Source: Ophiura sarsii
Taxonomy: Eukaryota > Echinodermata > Ophiuroidea > Amphilepidida > Ophiuridae
DNA: 64,000 nt
Assembly: GCA_035610835.1 (NCBI GenBank)
Contig: CM069446.1
Location: 3,611,001-3,675,000 of the forward strand
Direction of reading: 5' to 3'
The notes beneath the pieces are model-generated. The model was not told the DNA's origin and did not search any database. It saw nothing but the letters and a program-made list of their open reading frames with translations. Shown piece after piece: positions 35,430-45,598 of this stretch; position 1 is the stretch's first letter; each line of letters begins with the position of its first letter. The position numbers and the translations under genes were made by a program.

Positions 35430-37297
35430 GGGGAATATGGGGCAACTGGACCGTGGGGCAAGTGGTCCGAAATGAAGGATTTTGTAATTGTATGGGCATA
35501 CTGCTTTCTTTTGAACAATACGCCTTTTGTTGATACTTAACATATATCTTTACCTTCTACAATCCAAAACATTTGGAACTTTAGGGTATTTACACATGTG
35601 ATTTTTCTCCATATCTTTGAAGCTAACTCCTTGAGTGACTGATTGAAAATTCACAGATAGTATGGGCGATATATGAAGATGGGTTTAGATCATGTTTAAT
35701 GTACTTTATATGATTGACAGATATGCAACAGTAAATATATACATGCAGTACAGTCGTCTTAAGATACTAGGTGCATATTGCATTTGATGGGTGCTATATT
35801 GTAGTGTGCTTAGGGACTTTCCGAAATATGATTAAAACCATAGGTTGTGGTTGAAATGACCGTAAAATGGCGCATATTGCTAATTTGGGACATTGGTGGT
35901 TTGGATTTCCGATCAATATTATCATTTAAAGAATGCTTCAACTTAAATCATTATCACGGGTATTCATTTGGTAGAGTTATTAGTTCATGAATTTGCAAAT
36001 AACAAAGTACACCATTTCTTACTTATCTAAAGACACTCGTCTACTTGTAGGACCCGAACGCCGTAATATTTGCGAATTCAAAGATACTCACTGGCTACAG
36101 AAATCTGTGTAATGGCTAAAAACAAAAATGCAGTTTTGCCTTTTTTTTCTGAAATGTATTGGAGCTATTGATTATTATGACAAATGGTGGTATGTTTTAA
36201 AATATTTTGGCGTAAAATGTATTACGTCACAGGCGTGTTTTAATAACGTTTCATCTAGAGAAAGTTCTACGTCATTTGTTGGGGTAAGTGGTCCGAAGGG
36301 GTGTGGGGCAACTGGACCGCCTGCAAAAACTTAATCAAAATTGTAAAATTCATTTTGAAAATGAGTTGTTAGTGTCAATAAAACATGACTCGGTATTGAA
36401 ATATGAATAGAATATGAAATAATTCACATTCTTTCAAGTTCTTAGACATTTTGGGGCATTTCGGGTCTAATACCACTATTTCTGATATTGAAGGATTACA
36501 ATATGACATGAAATTGCTTTAGAATGGTTTAAAACCTCGGTATTATGAATTACATCTTTATTATGTTTTGAATGGTGTCTGTAAAGGTATTTGCTATAAC
36601 GAAATATCATGATTTATGTATTTTATCCACTGCTTTTTGTGTATATCAACCGTTGGGTCATCATTGTCATATTGACTAACTTCCCCTGTAACATGAAAAG
36701 CTGGCTAAATATCAAGATGGTTTATTATAAGTACTAAATGATGATTATATGAAGTAAATAAAATCATTAAAGAAAGGGGTATATATAGACAAATGTATGG
36801 GGCGTCTGAATATCACAACCATGTAACCATTTAACTAGGTTCATACCGTTTTATCCATAATACACGTGCAGTCGAAAATTGCGCTTGCTTTGTACACCAT
36901 TAGTATACTGCTTTTTACACGTTAACCACGAAAACTGTATAAAACATGGGTTTCATGAGACCTGTATCATTTTTACACGTTAAATAATATGGAAATGAGT
37001 TTGTAAAGAAAATACTGCTTAGTTACCGTGTTGTCAATCAATGATTTCTGTGTATTCTAACCGTTGGAACATATAGGACCAGTTGCCCCAACGATGGGGT
37101 AACTGGACCGTGCCAAGTAAAGTTTTTAGTTAGTGGTAATTGGCCTTTTGTTTGGATATTTTTTAACATTGATTATATGTTATATGTATACAGTTACATG
37201 GGTGATATTTTTATAGCAATTCCATAAATATTTACACGAGCTTTAAGCTTTTATATCATGAAATATGCTTAACCGGTCCAGTTGCCCCAACCTCCCC
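35430..37297. mobile_element. 1.87 kb element with GGGGCAACTGGACC ends
   Basis: The left end GGGGAATATGGGGCAACTGG and the inverted right end GGGGAGGTTGGGGCAACTGG match well. TA flanks both sides (35428-35429, 37298-37299), and excision restores the unit sequence ATTACATGTTTGAAATACAG. Short internal copies of the end motif (GGGGCAAGTGGTCC, GGGGTAAGTGGTCC, GGGGTAACTGGACC and an inverted GTTGCCCCA) occur near 35456, 36281, 36304 and 37070-37110. No transposase frame is present, so it is nonautonomous; the TA duplication suggests Tc1/mariner-type mobilisation. Confidence 0.82.
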
Positions 37298-37579
37298 TAC
37301 ATGTTTGAAATACAGTTGAAAAAGTACTTCATATACTAAAAATATTGCACAAAATGAAATGTTCTTAAGACACTTTGTATCTTGATAATTGCACTTAAAA
37401 GTCATTCACATTTGTGATGGAAAATATTTGCCATATTTTGTTATTTTTAAAATTTATTTTTACGGTCTGAGTTACGGTCTTCTGTTAAAGGTTTTTTTGT
37501 AAGACATAATATAAAACGTTAGCTTCCATGCAATCTAAAATTGAAATCAGTTCGTTGTTTGCTGATATTGAGGTGTTTT

Positions 37580-37768
37580 TTAATGAAACCTCCCTTCGAC
37601 ATGGCCACCATTTTGCTGTAGACATGTGTGTGCCCTGTCCAACATGTTGCGAACAGCTCGTTTAACCATTCCCCTGTTATGGCGTAGGGATGTAACTTTG
37701 GCTCTGACACGTGCCTCCACTTCTTGAAGGTTGACTGGTGATGCAGGTATACAAATTTGTCTTTTCAT
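37580..37768 (-). pseudogene. Conserved transposase-tail-like peptide fragment
   Basis: This is the best-preserved of nine copies of the coding-like block in the array (also clear at 26770-26970). The frame reads PASPVNLQEVEARVRA, then VRNMLDRAHTCLQQNGGHVE and a stop shortly after. An ending with basic helix, R-x-C-x-x-x-N-G-G-H-x-E and stop resembles the C-terminal tail of DDE transposases of the Tc1/mariner group, where LQELE and NGGH motifs close the protein. That likeness is from memory, not a search. The rest of any transposase is absent. On the minus strand it lies about 200 bp downstream of a tRNA-Lys position. Copies differ in frame-breaking indels, so I treat it as a relic amplified with the array. 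Confidence 0.45.
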
Positions 37769-37873
37769 TTGACACTTTGGTATCAGGAGATTAACTGCTT
37801 ATCCCAGAGTTAAAAGAATTAATATTTCAGGAACATTTTGACAATTGGTGTTATTATAATGACCATTTTAACA

Positions 37874-39240
37874 AATACAATACAATACAATACAGAAAGC
37901 ATTAATTGCGCCATTTCCAAAAGGCTCAGAGCGCTTACAAGATAAAACCTTAAAATTACAACTTAAACTGCAAAATGTGAGTGTAACTTGAGCATAGTAC
38001 GTACAATATATTATAGCAATTACAAAATAGATTAGAAACAAAATATAAACAGAAAAACTGTTTATGGGAACAAATGAGTTTCAAGAGCTTTTTTAAACAC
38101 ACTTAGATGATTGTCTAATACAGATAGGTAGCTTATTCCACTCTTTTGACGCACAAACTGTGAAAGTTCTATCACCAGCTAGAACTCTAGTGATAGGGTA
38201 TTGAAGACGTAGATAGTCATTAGAAGATCGGAGTGGTCTCTTTGGAACATATAATGATAAACAATTTGACAAGTAGATTGGTCCTTGGTTATGAAGACAT
38301 TTATAAACACACAGAAGTAATTTAAAGATGATCCTTTGGCGTATTGGAAGCCATTGCAGTGATTTTAAAAGTGGTCCAGGCGAATGTTTTCGGTCGACTT
38401 CAAACACAAGACGTGCAGCCCAGTTTTGCAAACGTTGCAGGCGAATGATGTAAGTAGATGGTACCGAAGAAGGCCATTACAATAATCGAGACGTGAGAGT
38501 ATCAATGAACGTACAGCATGTTGACATGTAGGTTGATCAATATATTTCCTGATTCTGCCGATATTTCGTAAATGGAAAGTAACCGTTTTGCTGACATTTG
38601 TGATATGTGATGACATGGTCATTTGTGAATCAAAGAAGGCACCCAAATTCCTTACGGTCTTCGCAGGTTGAATGTTTTCATTTCCAATAGAAAGAGTTAT
38701 ATCAGATGGCAGATGGTGTTTGCGATTGTATGTAGATGCGGCAATAAAGAACTCTGTTTTGCTATCATTTATCTTTAATTTGTTTGCAGTCATCCAGTTC
38801 TTAATATCAAATATACACTTTCGGAGTCGAGTTATTGCACTGTTAAGGTCACCCGGCACTTTGGGATCAAATGATATGTATAACTGCGTATCATCGGCAT
38901 ACTTATGATGAGACACATTATGATGATTTGCAATGTCACCAACTGGAAGGGTATAAACAGAATATCCAACAGGTCCGACTACAGAGCCTTGTGGCAAACC
39001 AAACTGCGAGATGATTGGATCTGAGAGTTTACCAGCTATATCCACTTGGGTAGACCAATCATTTAGATAGGAACGAAACCAATTTAATGCAGTTCCTTTG
39101 ACAAAAATCCGTTCAGAAAGACGTGAAATTAAAATGTTGTGATCAATCGTGTCAAATGCAGCTGATAAGTCCAATAACACAAGAAGAACAGCTCTATTAG
39201 CATCTAGTGAAAACATGATGTCATTTTTCACTAAAATATT
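37874..39240 (-). mobile_element. 5'-truncated CR1/L2-like LINE
   Basis: A non-LTR retrotransposon copy on the minus strand comprises a partial reverse transcriptase, the C-terminal region, a 3' UTR (about 37893-38060) and a short (TGTAT)n tail at 37874-37893. It is inserted in a tRNA-Lys array unit. The unit sequence on the tail side stops at AACAAAT (before the tRNA), and on the 5' side it resumes at GTGATAC (after the tRNA). About 250 bp of target including one tRNA-Lys therefore appears to have been lost at insertion or later. Confidence 0.85.
38093..39231 (-). pseudogene. LINE reverse transcriptase, frameshifted
   Basis: Two overlapping frames make up one broken reverse transcriptase. 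The first frame (38365-39231, 288 codons) has motif A DLSAAFDTIDH at residues 21-31, GLPQGSVVGP at 78-87 and the catalytic YADD at 111-114, then the conserved NWMTANKLKIND region. After DYCNGLL (about 38460) the reading shifts. The correct continuation, with LQNWAARLV and SLQWLPIRQRIIFKLLL, lies in the frame of 38093-38431. This order and these words are typical of CR1/L2/Rex-type LINEs. The endonuclease and the N-terminal part of the RT are missing because of 5' truncation. An enzyme of this family copies its own RNA at a nicked target site; this copy cannot. Confidence 0.9.
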
Positions 39241-39245
39241 CTTTC

Positions 39246-39450
39246 GATTACGTGTGATACATTGATCATTGATAACAAAGTATTAAATATTGGATACTCC
39301 ATAGGACTTTATATACGTACAACATACATGTATATGCCTTGAGATTTCTTCAATCTACGTACGTAATATAACTTTATAAGCGTACATTACATCATATGCT
39401 GTGAGATAGCCGGGCAGTTCTGAGTCTATCACAAATTATGCAGCAAGGGT
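39246..39450 (-). repeat. Diverged piece of the tRNA-Lys array unit
   Basis: After the LINE the sequence returns to unit-like text (GATAACAAAGTATTAAA, ATAGGACT, ACAACA). Near 39405-39416 there is GAGATAGCCGGGC, the remnant of a tRNA-Lys 5' end, followed by TCTATCACA as in the units. It is more diverged than the other units. Confidence 0.65.
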
Positions 39451-39472
39451 ATTAGGGTTAGGGTTAGGGTTA
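39449..39472. repeat. Short TTAGGG telomere-like run
   Basis: About three and a half TTAGGG units (GGGTTAGGGTTAGGG) sit just beyond the end of the array. Too short to be a telomere; an interstitial telomeric motif. Confidence 0.75.
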
Positions 39473-39917
39473 TATATGTTTTCAATATTATTTGATTGAC
39501 AATTGGCCTAGCTCTGTCAAAAAACGGTAATACGTCCTTGCCTACACTTAGTTCTATATTTGACTATTCACCTTTCTCCACGCATGCTAGGTATGCCGCC
39601 ATGGTTTAAAATATAATTGCGCAGCTGATGTTATTCTTCAAGTTCATCTTTCAAATGTTTTAAACAAACATATTGGCGAACTTGAACATGAACTTTTAAT
39701 TCGATTTTGTGTTCCGACGTGTTTTGAGTGAGTGACATGATAATCGTGATTCATTGCATTCTTCCCGTCGATATACCCGCCAACTGATACCGATAAATAT
39801 CCGACATGATTTAATGTAATGTATGATCCCGGGGACGGGGGACTTCCTCAACAATCCCCTATTCTGGAAATAATCCAGAACGGGAGTTTTCCCCGTTGTT
39901 TCTTCAAAACTATGAAC

Positions 39918-40341
39918 CAATACAATACAATACAATACAATACAATACAATACAATACAATACAATACAATACAATACAATACAATACAATACAATACAA
40001 TACAATACAATACAATACAATACAATACAATACAATACAATACAATACAATACAATACAATACAATACAATACAATACAATACAATACAATACAATACAA
40101 TACAATACAATACAATACAATACAATACAATACAATACAATACAATACAATACAATACAATACAATACAGAAAGCATTAATTGCGCCATTTCCAAAAGGC
40201 TCAGAGCGCTAACAAGACAAAAATGGCAATTTAAACTACAAAATGTGAGTATAACTTGAGCATATAAATAGTAGGCCTACAATATATTTATATATAGTAA
40301 TTACAAAATAGATTAGAAACAAAATATATACAGAAAAACAG
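39918..40341 (-). mobile_element. LINE 3' fragment with hugely expanded pentanucleotide tail
   Basis: Positions 40169-40341 match the 3' UTR of the LINE at 37893-38060 (CAGAAAGCATTAATTGCGCC onward) in the same orientation. The tail, only about four units in the first LINE, is here a nearly uninterrupted (TACAA)n run from about 39918 to 40168, about 50 units. The long Tyr-Cys-Ile-Val-Leu and Gln-Tyr-Asn-Thr-Ile frames across it are microsatellite translations. Confidence 0.9.
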
Positions 40342-41640
40342 TACGACATTTGAACACTTATCGGCTGATATTTGGGCAAGTTGTTTAAAACTGTTTTACA
40401 GCATTTCATGCATTTGGTTAACTGGTATAAACATGATAAACCTGACTCACCCTCCCTGGCCCTAAGTATTTTACATCAGTCATGTCAGTTTAATAAAGTA
40501 CATGGATCAAATCACATCCTCATCTTCAATTAGTTTTGACATGTACTCAACATTTCTGATTGTTTTGAGGGGGGGGGGGGGGGGGGAAGGGCATATATGG
40601 CCTTTTGTCAGTGTCCGGGGGGGGGGGGGCAACTTGAGGGCATATATGGCCTTTTGTCAGTGGCCGGATTCCTGTGATGTGAAAAGTCGCTATCATAGCT
40701 GCCATAAGGGGTACCTTTGGGAATATGCAAGCTTATACACATGGCAGCCATTGCTATTATAGATGATGTCCGGGATGGCTCCAAACATGCCAAACCCTCA
40801 ATAATAATAATAATGTTTTAAATCTAATGAGCTTTAGACATTTACACCTACTTCGTTTGTAAGTAATTATCGCATTTATCAGGATTTAAAAACCAAACAT
40901 AAATAGCGTACAGATTTTTAAAAAAAAGAAGGAAGAAGGCCCGTTTTTACTTTTTAGCGCGAAATGCTACTTTAGGCCTATATTAATTATTATATTAGCG
41001 GAAATGTTGCGAAAATAAAAATAAAAATACGGTATAGAAGGATGCCTCTTTAAATTGTTTTTATTTCATGGTTCTAAGGGGTTCGTAACCACAAAACGTG
41101 CTCAAAATGTGTATAAGAAGGAAACTACAAAGCTGTTAAAAACATTTCAATCTCTGAAACACAAAAAAAAGTTATGACTGAAATAAAGACAAAATAAAAT
41201 AAAATTGAAGCGGACCCCAAAGAGGAAGCGGGAAGGGACGCTAAACATGTTGATGTTTTTGGTGTCTAATAGAATACCAAATTATACCAACTACAACATT
41301 TTTTAATTTTCGAACAATTTAATACCGTACCTTGAACAAAATATTTGTTATACCTGCCGGGATAGGCCTACCTGCCAAACATTCTTGGCGAATTATTTTG
41401 AAAGGTTATATTATTTCAAAAATACACATTGTGTCATACTTTAGTACATTATTATAATGAAATGTATATTGGATAGCCTACTGTAATTTTATACATAGAT
41501 GTAAATGCCTGTGGACGTGTTGCTATAGAGTTAGAGCGCTATGTATACCAGGTAGTTAAATCTCTTGTTTAATCAATGATCAAATATGTATCACATGAAC
41601 TGTAAAGAATATAATGCATATCTGGAGCAAAGCTTTTCAC
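40342..41640. other. No gene; G runs and a short tandem duplication
   Basis: Two G runs (about 40568-40586 and 40618-40630) each precede a copy of GGGCATATATGGCCTTTTGT, a tandem duplication of roughly 50-60 bp. The rest is AT-rich and holds no recognisable gene. Confidence 0.5.
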
Positions 41641-41641
41641 C

Positions 41642-41714
41642 GCCCGGCTAGCTCAGTCGGTAGAGCACAGGACTCTTAATCCTGGGGTCGTGGGTTCGAG
41701 CCCCACGTTGGGCG
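41642..41714 (+). tRNA. tRNA-Lys (CUU), single inverted copy
   Basis: A 73-nt gene with the same sequence as the clean array genes, on the opposite strand and 2.2 kb beyond the array remnants. Full cloverleaf, CUU anticodon and intact A- and B-boxes. It is followed after five bases by a T7 run (TAATTTTTTTATT), the strongest polymerase III stop of all copies here. The 3' flank (GATAAATCAAACGG, then ATTGATATTCAAT) is homologous to array flanks and intermediate between those of the true and degenerate paralogues. Confidence 0.95.
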
Positions 41715-41912
41715 TAATTTTTTTATTTTGATAAATCAAACGGAAACAAATTGATATTCAATAATCTTATACTAATTTTTGGTATTATTACTTATCAAAA
41801 GTATGATTTTTTGAGGACTGTTTTCTGTATAAAAGTACAAATTATTTCAAAAGTAACATCTTTATAATTCAGTTTATTGTGTGCACATTTTATTAATTAA
41901 TTAGAGCAATAG

Positions 41913-42261
41913 AAGTGTTGCCTGTGACATGACATAACATTAAAAATGTTTATAAATATTATTTGTATAGTTTATTTTGATTTTTTGAAATTATTTTGAA
42001 ATTTTTAGTTGAAAAAAATTACTGTTTCAGTTCGTATGCAGGTGACTTTGAAATAAAAGATGATTCATGTATGCATGATTGCTATAATAACACATAGGTT
42101 TTGGATGCATCGCAATAGCGTTAATGTACAGGTTTAACATCTTTTCTTACCAGATCACCTGCATATGAACTAAAATCGTAATTTTTTCTGACCTAAATGT
42201 TCAAATATATTTAATTTTTTAAAAATTATTCTATTGTATTATCATGTAACGGGCAACACTT
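41913..42261. mobile_element. Foldback MITE
   Basis: The ends AAGTGTTGCCTGTGACATGA and, inverted, AAGTGTTGCCCGTTACATGA are terminal repeats. An inner pair, TTCGTATGCAGGTGA and TCACCTGCATATGAA, extends the hairpin. No target duplication is evident. Non-coding. Confidence 0.7.
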
Positions 42262-42554
42262 ATCTTGCCATATTAAATGATAATTTACTGGATTTAGGCA
42301 TTTTCAACTGTTAAAGTATTCCAAAATGTATGTCTCTGCTGTTTAGAACAATGAAAATATCTCTGAATGATTTAAGGCACCAAGATAGAGGTTACATGGA
42401 CATGGCATGGGGTAACATGATGGGTCACATATGGGGTCAATAGAGGTCATTTAGGTTACAAACGTGTACTCCAAAATATATGAACTAAAAAAAAGGAGTG
42501 TATTTTTTAATTTTTTAAAATAGTAAATATCAAAAATATTGATAAGGCGTCCAA

Positions 42555-42605
42555 AATTGATGCGCGCGGGGACGAGAAACATGCTATTTATATTACTTGG
42601 CCTAA
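42555..42605. mobile_element. Terminal fragment of the 15696 TIR family
   Basis: GGGGACGAGAAAC followed by ACTTGGCCTAA matches the right terminus of the element at 15696-16495. Confidence 0.5.
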
Positions 42606-42668
42606 TACATACTAATGTATTCTCTAACATTTGATACCTTAATATATACATGTGCTCTGCAAAACTAG

Positions 42669-42786
42669 GGTGTTACTTTAACACCGGTTGAAGTTTCGGC
42701 TCCAATCCAAACACCGGTGTTCAATTTGTACCGGTATTAAGATTCTTGGTGTTATTTCAGCACCAGTTGGTGTTATTTTCAACACT
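42669..42786. repeat. GGTGTTA/AACACC motif cluster
   Basis: Within 120 bp, GGTGTTA-like and AACACCGG-like words alternate (TTAACACCGG, ACACCGGTGT, GGTGTTATTTC, GCACC, GGTGTTATTTTC), giving several overlapping hairpins. Unassigned. Confidence 0.5.
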
Positions 42787-43130
42787 ACTATTATCTGAGA
42801 CTAAAATACCTAAACTCAGCTATTATTGTTTTAACACAAGTAACTATTACTTTATAAGCGTAGATTGCCCTATACGCGTACAACTGTATTTTCAAACGAT
42901 ATTGAAATAGGCCTACTGTTTGTAATACTATAGTACTAGTAGTGTAGCCTACTGCATTAAAATGTATTAACAATGAAATTGAAATGTATTTGGCATATTC
43001 TGTAACTGTACACTTTAATATGTAAATGTAGGCCTATGTGATGGATTCTAAGGAACGTGTGGTATATCATTTAATAAAGATTATATCAAACCTTTATAAG
43101 ATCAATTACTCGAAGAGAATACGCTGCATA

Positions 43131-43793
43131 CAGGGTGAGTCAAAAAACCCTGCAATAGTGGAAAGAAACCATCTTGTTTTCAAAACTAAGTTGATGTTTG
43201 ATTGTTTTAAACGTTATAAGAATGAAATCTTTGTTACTAATTTTATGTGAAAATATGAAGTCAATCGCATTTTTCGTTTGCCTTTGGTGAACCTTTTTAC
43301 CCATGCACACATTTTCACATGCTTGTTCACGAAACAGCTTAAACATGCATAAGATTGCGTCTCTCATTAAAATTTGAAAATTCAAGTAAATTTATGATAT
43401 AATTGGAATTTAATGTATCCTTTATTGTTTACATGGGAGATAAAAATAATCAAATTACATAACCCATGCTACGGATTGCTTATAATGTTTTAAATTTGAA
43501 TAATGAAATTGTTCCAAATTATTATTGGCGGGATATCTATATGTGAACATGAAATGTGTGCAATTTCAATTGAAAATCACTATGCTCGTGGACAAACAAG
43601 TTAATTGGGTTGTGCAGCAAAAAGGTTCACCAAAGATAAACGAAAAAAGCGATTGACTTCATTTTTTCACATATAAGTCAAGAACAAATATATAGGGCCT
43701 ATCCTTCTTGCAACGTTTAAGAAATTTTAAACCTCAACTTGGTTTGGAAAACAAAATGGCTGCTTTCCACTAGCAGTTTTTTTACTTACCCTG
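43131..43793. mobile_element. Mariner-type MITE
   Basis: It starts CAGGGTGAGTCAAAAAA and ends TTTTTTTACTTACCCTG, with TA on both sides (43129-43130, 43794-43795). Internal inverted similarity includes the GGTTCACCAAAG/CTTTGGTGAACC pair and AAACTAAGTTGATG with its counterpart near the right end. It shares only the outer termini with the element at 868. Confidence 0.82.
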
Positions 43794-43980
43794 TATTTTG
43801 TGATACACCAGAAACTACCCGGAAGTGGTATCTCACTCATGCAATGTTTTGAATACTAAAGTAAATGAAAGACGATTGATAGATTTTGATCTTTTTTATG
43901 AAAAAATAAAATGAATACGCTTACATGCTTATACAAATTCATTACGAAAACGAAGATGGGCGTTTCAGTTAAAGCTTAGG

Positions 43981-44349
43981 TTACACTCTCCGAAAAAAGT
44001 TCTAAAAACTGTCCTTATTTAGAACCCTCAATGGTTCATGAATGGAACCAAAAATAGTTCTTCAGACACCTTGCAGAACCATTTTTGGTCTCTAGAACCA
44101 CAAAAGATTCTCCAAAGGGTTCTTGATTTTTGAAAACCTTTTTTTGAAGGTTCTATGAGGAACACCTATCTTGAACTTTCAAAAAAGTTCTTGAAAATTT
44201 GAGAACCATTTGGAGAACCAATAAAGGTTCTAAAGAGACCACAAAGGTTATGTAAGATGTCTGAAGACCCCATTTTGGTTCTACTCAAGAACCAATAGGG
44301 GTTTTAAATAGAGGGGGGAAAAGGGTTCTTTAAGTTTCTTAGAGTGTAA
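43981..44349. mobile_element. GGTTCT-rich TIR element
   Basis: The ends TTACACTCT and AGAGTGTAA are inverted. The interior is packed with AGAACC and GGTTCT words in both orientations (well over a dozen), for example AGAACCATTTTTGG, so it can fold in many ways. Non-coding. Confidence 0.65.
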
Positions 44350-44551
44350 ATTATAATGCTATCTAATTTCTGCTCATCATTCACAGGGTAAGTGTCACTG
44401 TGTATTGGCAACGATGAAGTACATGTGTTGAGGGACATGATCAAAACAACAAAGTTATATTTTGGCTCAGTATAGGATTTTTGATTTGTGTTATTAAATA
44501 TTATTTTATTCACATATTGAATGCTTTGTGAACCCTATGTTTTATGATTAA

Positions 44552-44897
44552 AGGTATTTGACCCGATCACTTTTTTGGGGCTATGATTTTTTTTTCACAT
44601 CAAGATATTTTGGTATCAGAAGAATCCCCATATTTTTCTCATTATGTCTGTAAAATATTAGGGGCCAGAAATGTTTCATTTGGAAATTATAGGCTAAAAT
44701 GTGGTGAATTACTGCCAAAGGTGGTTAACCACCAACCAGTTTGTGTACCACTCAATGGGCACATGCCTTTTGACCTTGCGCTTCTAAAAATAGAACCATT
44801 ATGAGTTATGCAACTCAAACTTTGGAATGCAACAATTTTAAGGATGACCTTTCATGTAAAATAGGAAACATCAAGTTGAAAATCGGGTCATCTACCT
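44552..44897. mobile_element. TTAA MITE family 2, complete
   Basis: It begins AGGTATTTGACCCGATCAC and ends GATCGGGTCATCTACCT-like sequence (AATCGGGTCATCTACCT). TTAA flanks both sides (44548-44551, 44898-44901). Homologous to 5918-6281 along its length and to the ends of 11254-11609. Confidence 0.82.
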
Positions 44898-44951
44898 TTA
44901 AGCCTTGGCGTTTGTATTATGAGATAGATAGGGCCTTCAATGTAGGGATAG

Positions 44952-45290
44952 TGAACCCTTCTTAGGGACGCACCATTTGATTTTCAGGGGGGGGGGGGGC
45001 ATGGAAGTTGGGGTCGGGCAGAATTTATTTTTTCGCCACCGAAGTAGGCAACATTTTTTTTTTTAGGCAAAGGCGGCAAAGTTTTTTAGGTTTTACTGTT
45101 TTTCTTTACATTGAGTTGGGCCATTTGGGTGAGTCATCTTTTTTTTTTACTCAGCAGTGGGTCATCTTTTTCTTTTTTTCCTGATTGGTGGGCAAAGTTT
45201 TTTTCTCTCCTGGATAGGCCTAGTGGGCAAAGTTTTTTTTAAAACTTCCATGCCCCCCCCCCCCCCTGAGTATCTAATCGTGCGTCCCTT
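44952..45290. mobile_element. Element with inverted ends and internal G/C runs
   Basis: The left side AGGGACGCACCATTTGATTT then a G run and CATGGAAGTT is mirrored by AACTTCCATG, a C run and ATCTAATCGTGCGTCCCT. The interior is T-rich with repeated GGGCAAAG and GGGTCATCTTTT motifs. No target duplication is clear. Confidence 0.65.
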
Positions 45291-45598
45291 ATATGAAAGC
45301 TATCAAACAATGATGAGATCTAGCGAAACATTGAAATTCCTTAAATTCAACGCCCAGAGTTTTCAATCGAAGAAACTGTAAGTGGTTAACAAAATCCTGG
45401 CGAAGCGTAAAATTCAATATGTTGTCACGGCCATGACGGTGCGGACGCGTTTGAAAGAGTTGCTATTACGTTGATGCATTTCAAAGGCAGGCGCGTATGC
45501 AGATTTGTTCAACATGTTCAAGGGGCCTAGAAAAATGTCCATAAATGTCAATCGACCTATAACACAGGTTTACTCCCTGATCATTTATTGCATATAGC

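Larger units (their letters stand above)
25207..37873 (-). repeat. Tandem array of about 1.4 kb tRNA-Lys units
   Basis: Successive tRNA-Lys genes start (low coordinate) at 25726, 27153, 28565, 29959, 32535, 33484 and 35136. The clean spacings are 1427, 1412 and 1394 bp. The 2576-bp gap becomes about 1.41 kb when the element at 31202-32365 is removed. The 949-bp gap reflects a deletion that removed the second tRNA. Each full unit contains, in plus order, tRNA-Lys, about 510 bp of spacer, a degenerate tRNA paralogue, about 390 bp of spacer, a transposase-tail-like fragment and about 200 bp of spacer. Units differ by scattered substitutions and short indels. A LINE at 37874-39240 ends the continuous array. 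Unit sequence resumes at about 39246-39450, including a D-arm/acceptor remnant near 39405-39416. Confidence 0.92.

Noticed and set aside
39449..39472. True telomere
   Set aside because: Only three to four TTAGGG units, with ordinary sequence on both sides.
39696..40259. Several 80-154 codon frames of Tyr-Cys-Ile-Val-Leu or Gln-Tyr-Asn-Thr-Ile repeats
   Set aside because: They are translations of the TACAA pentanucleotide run on both strands.
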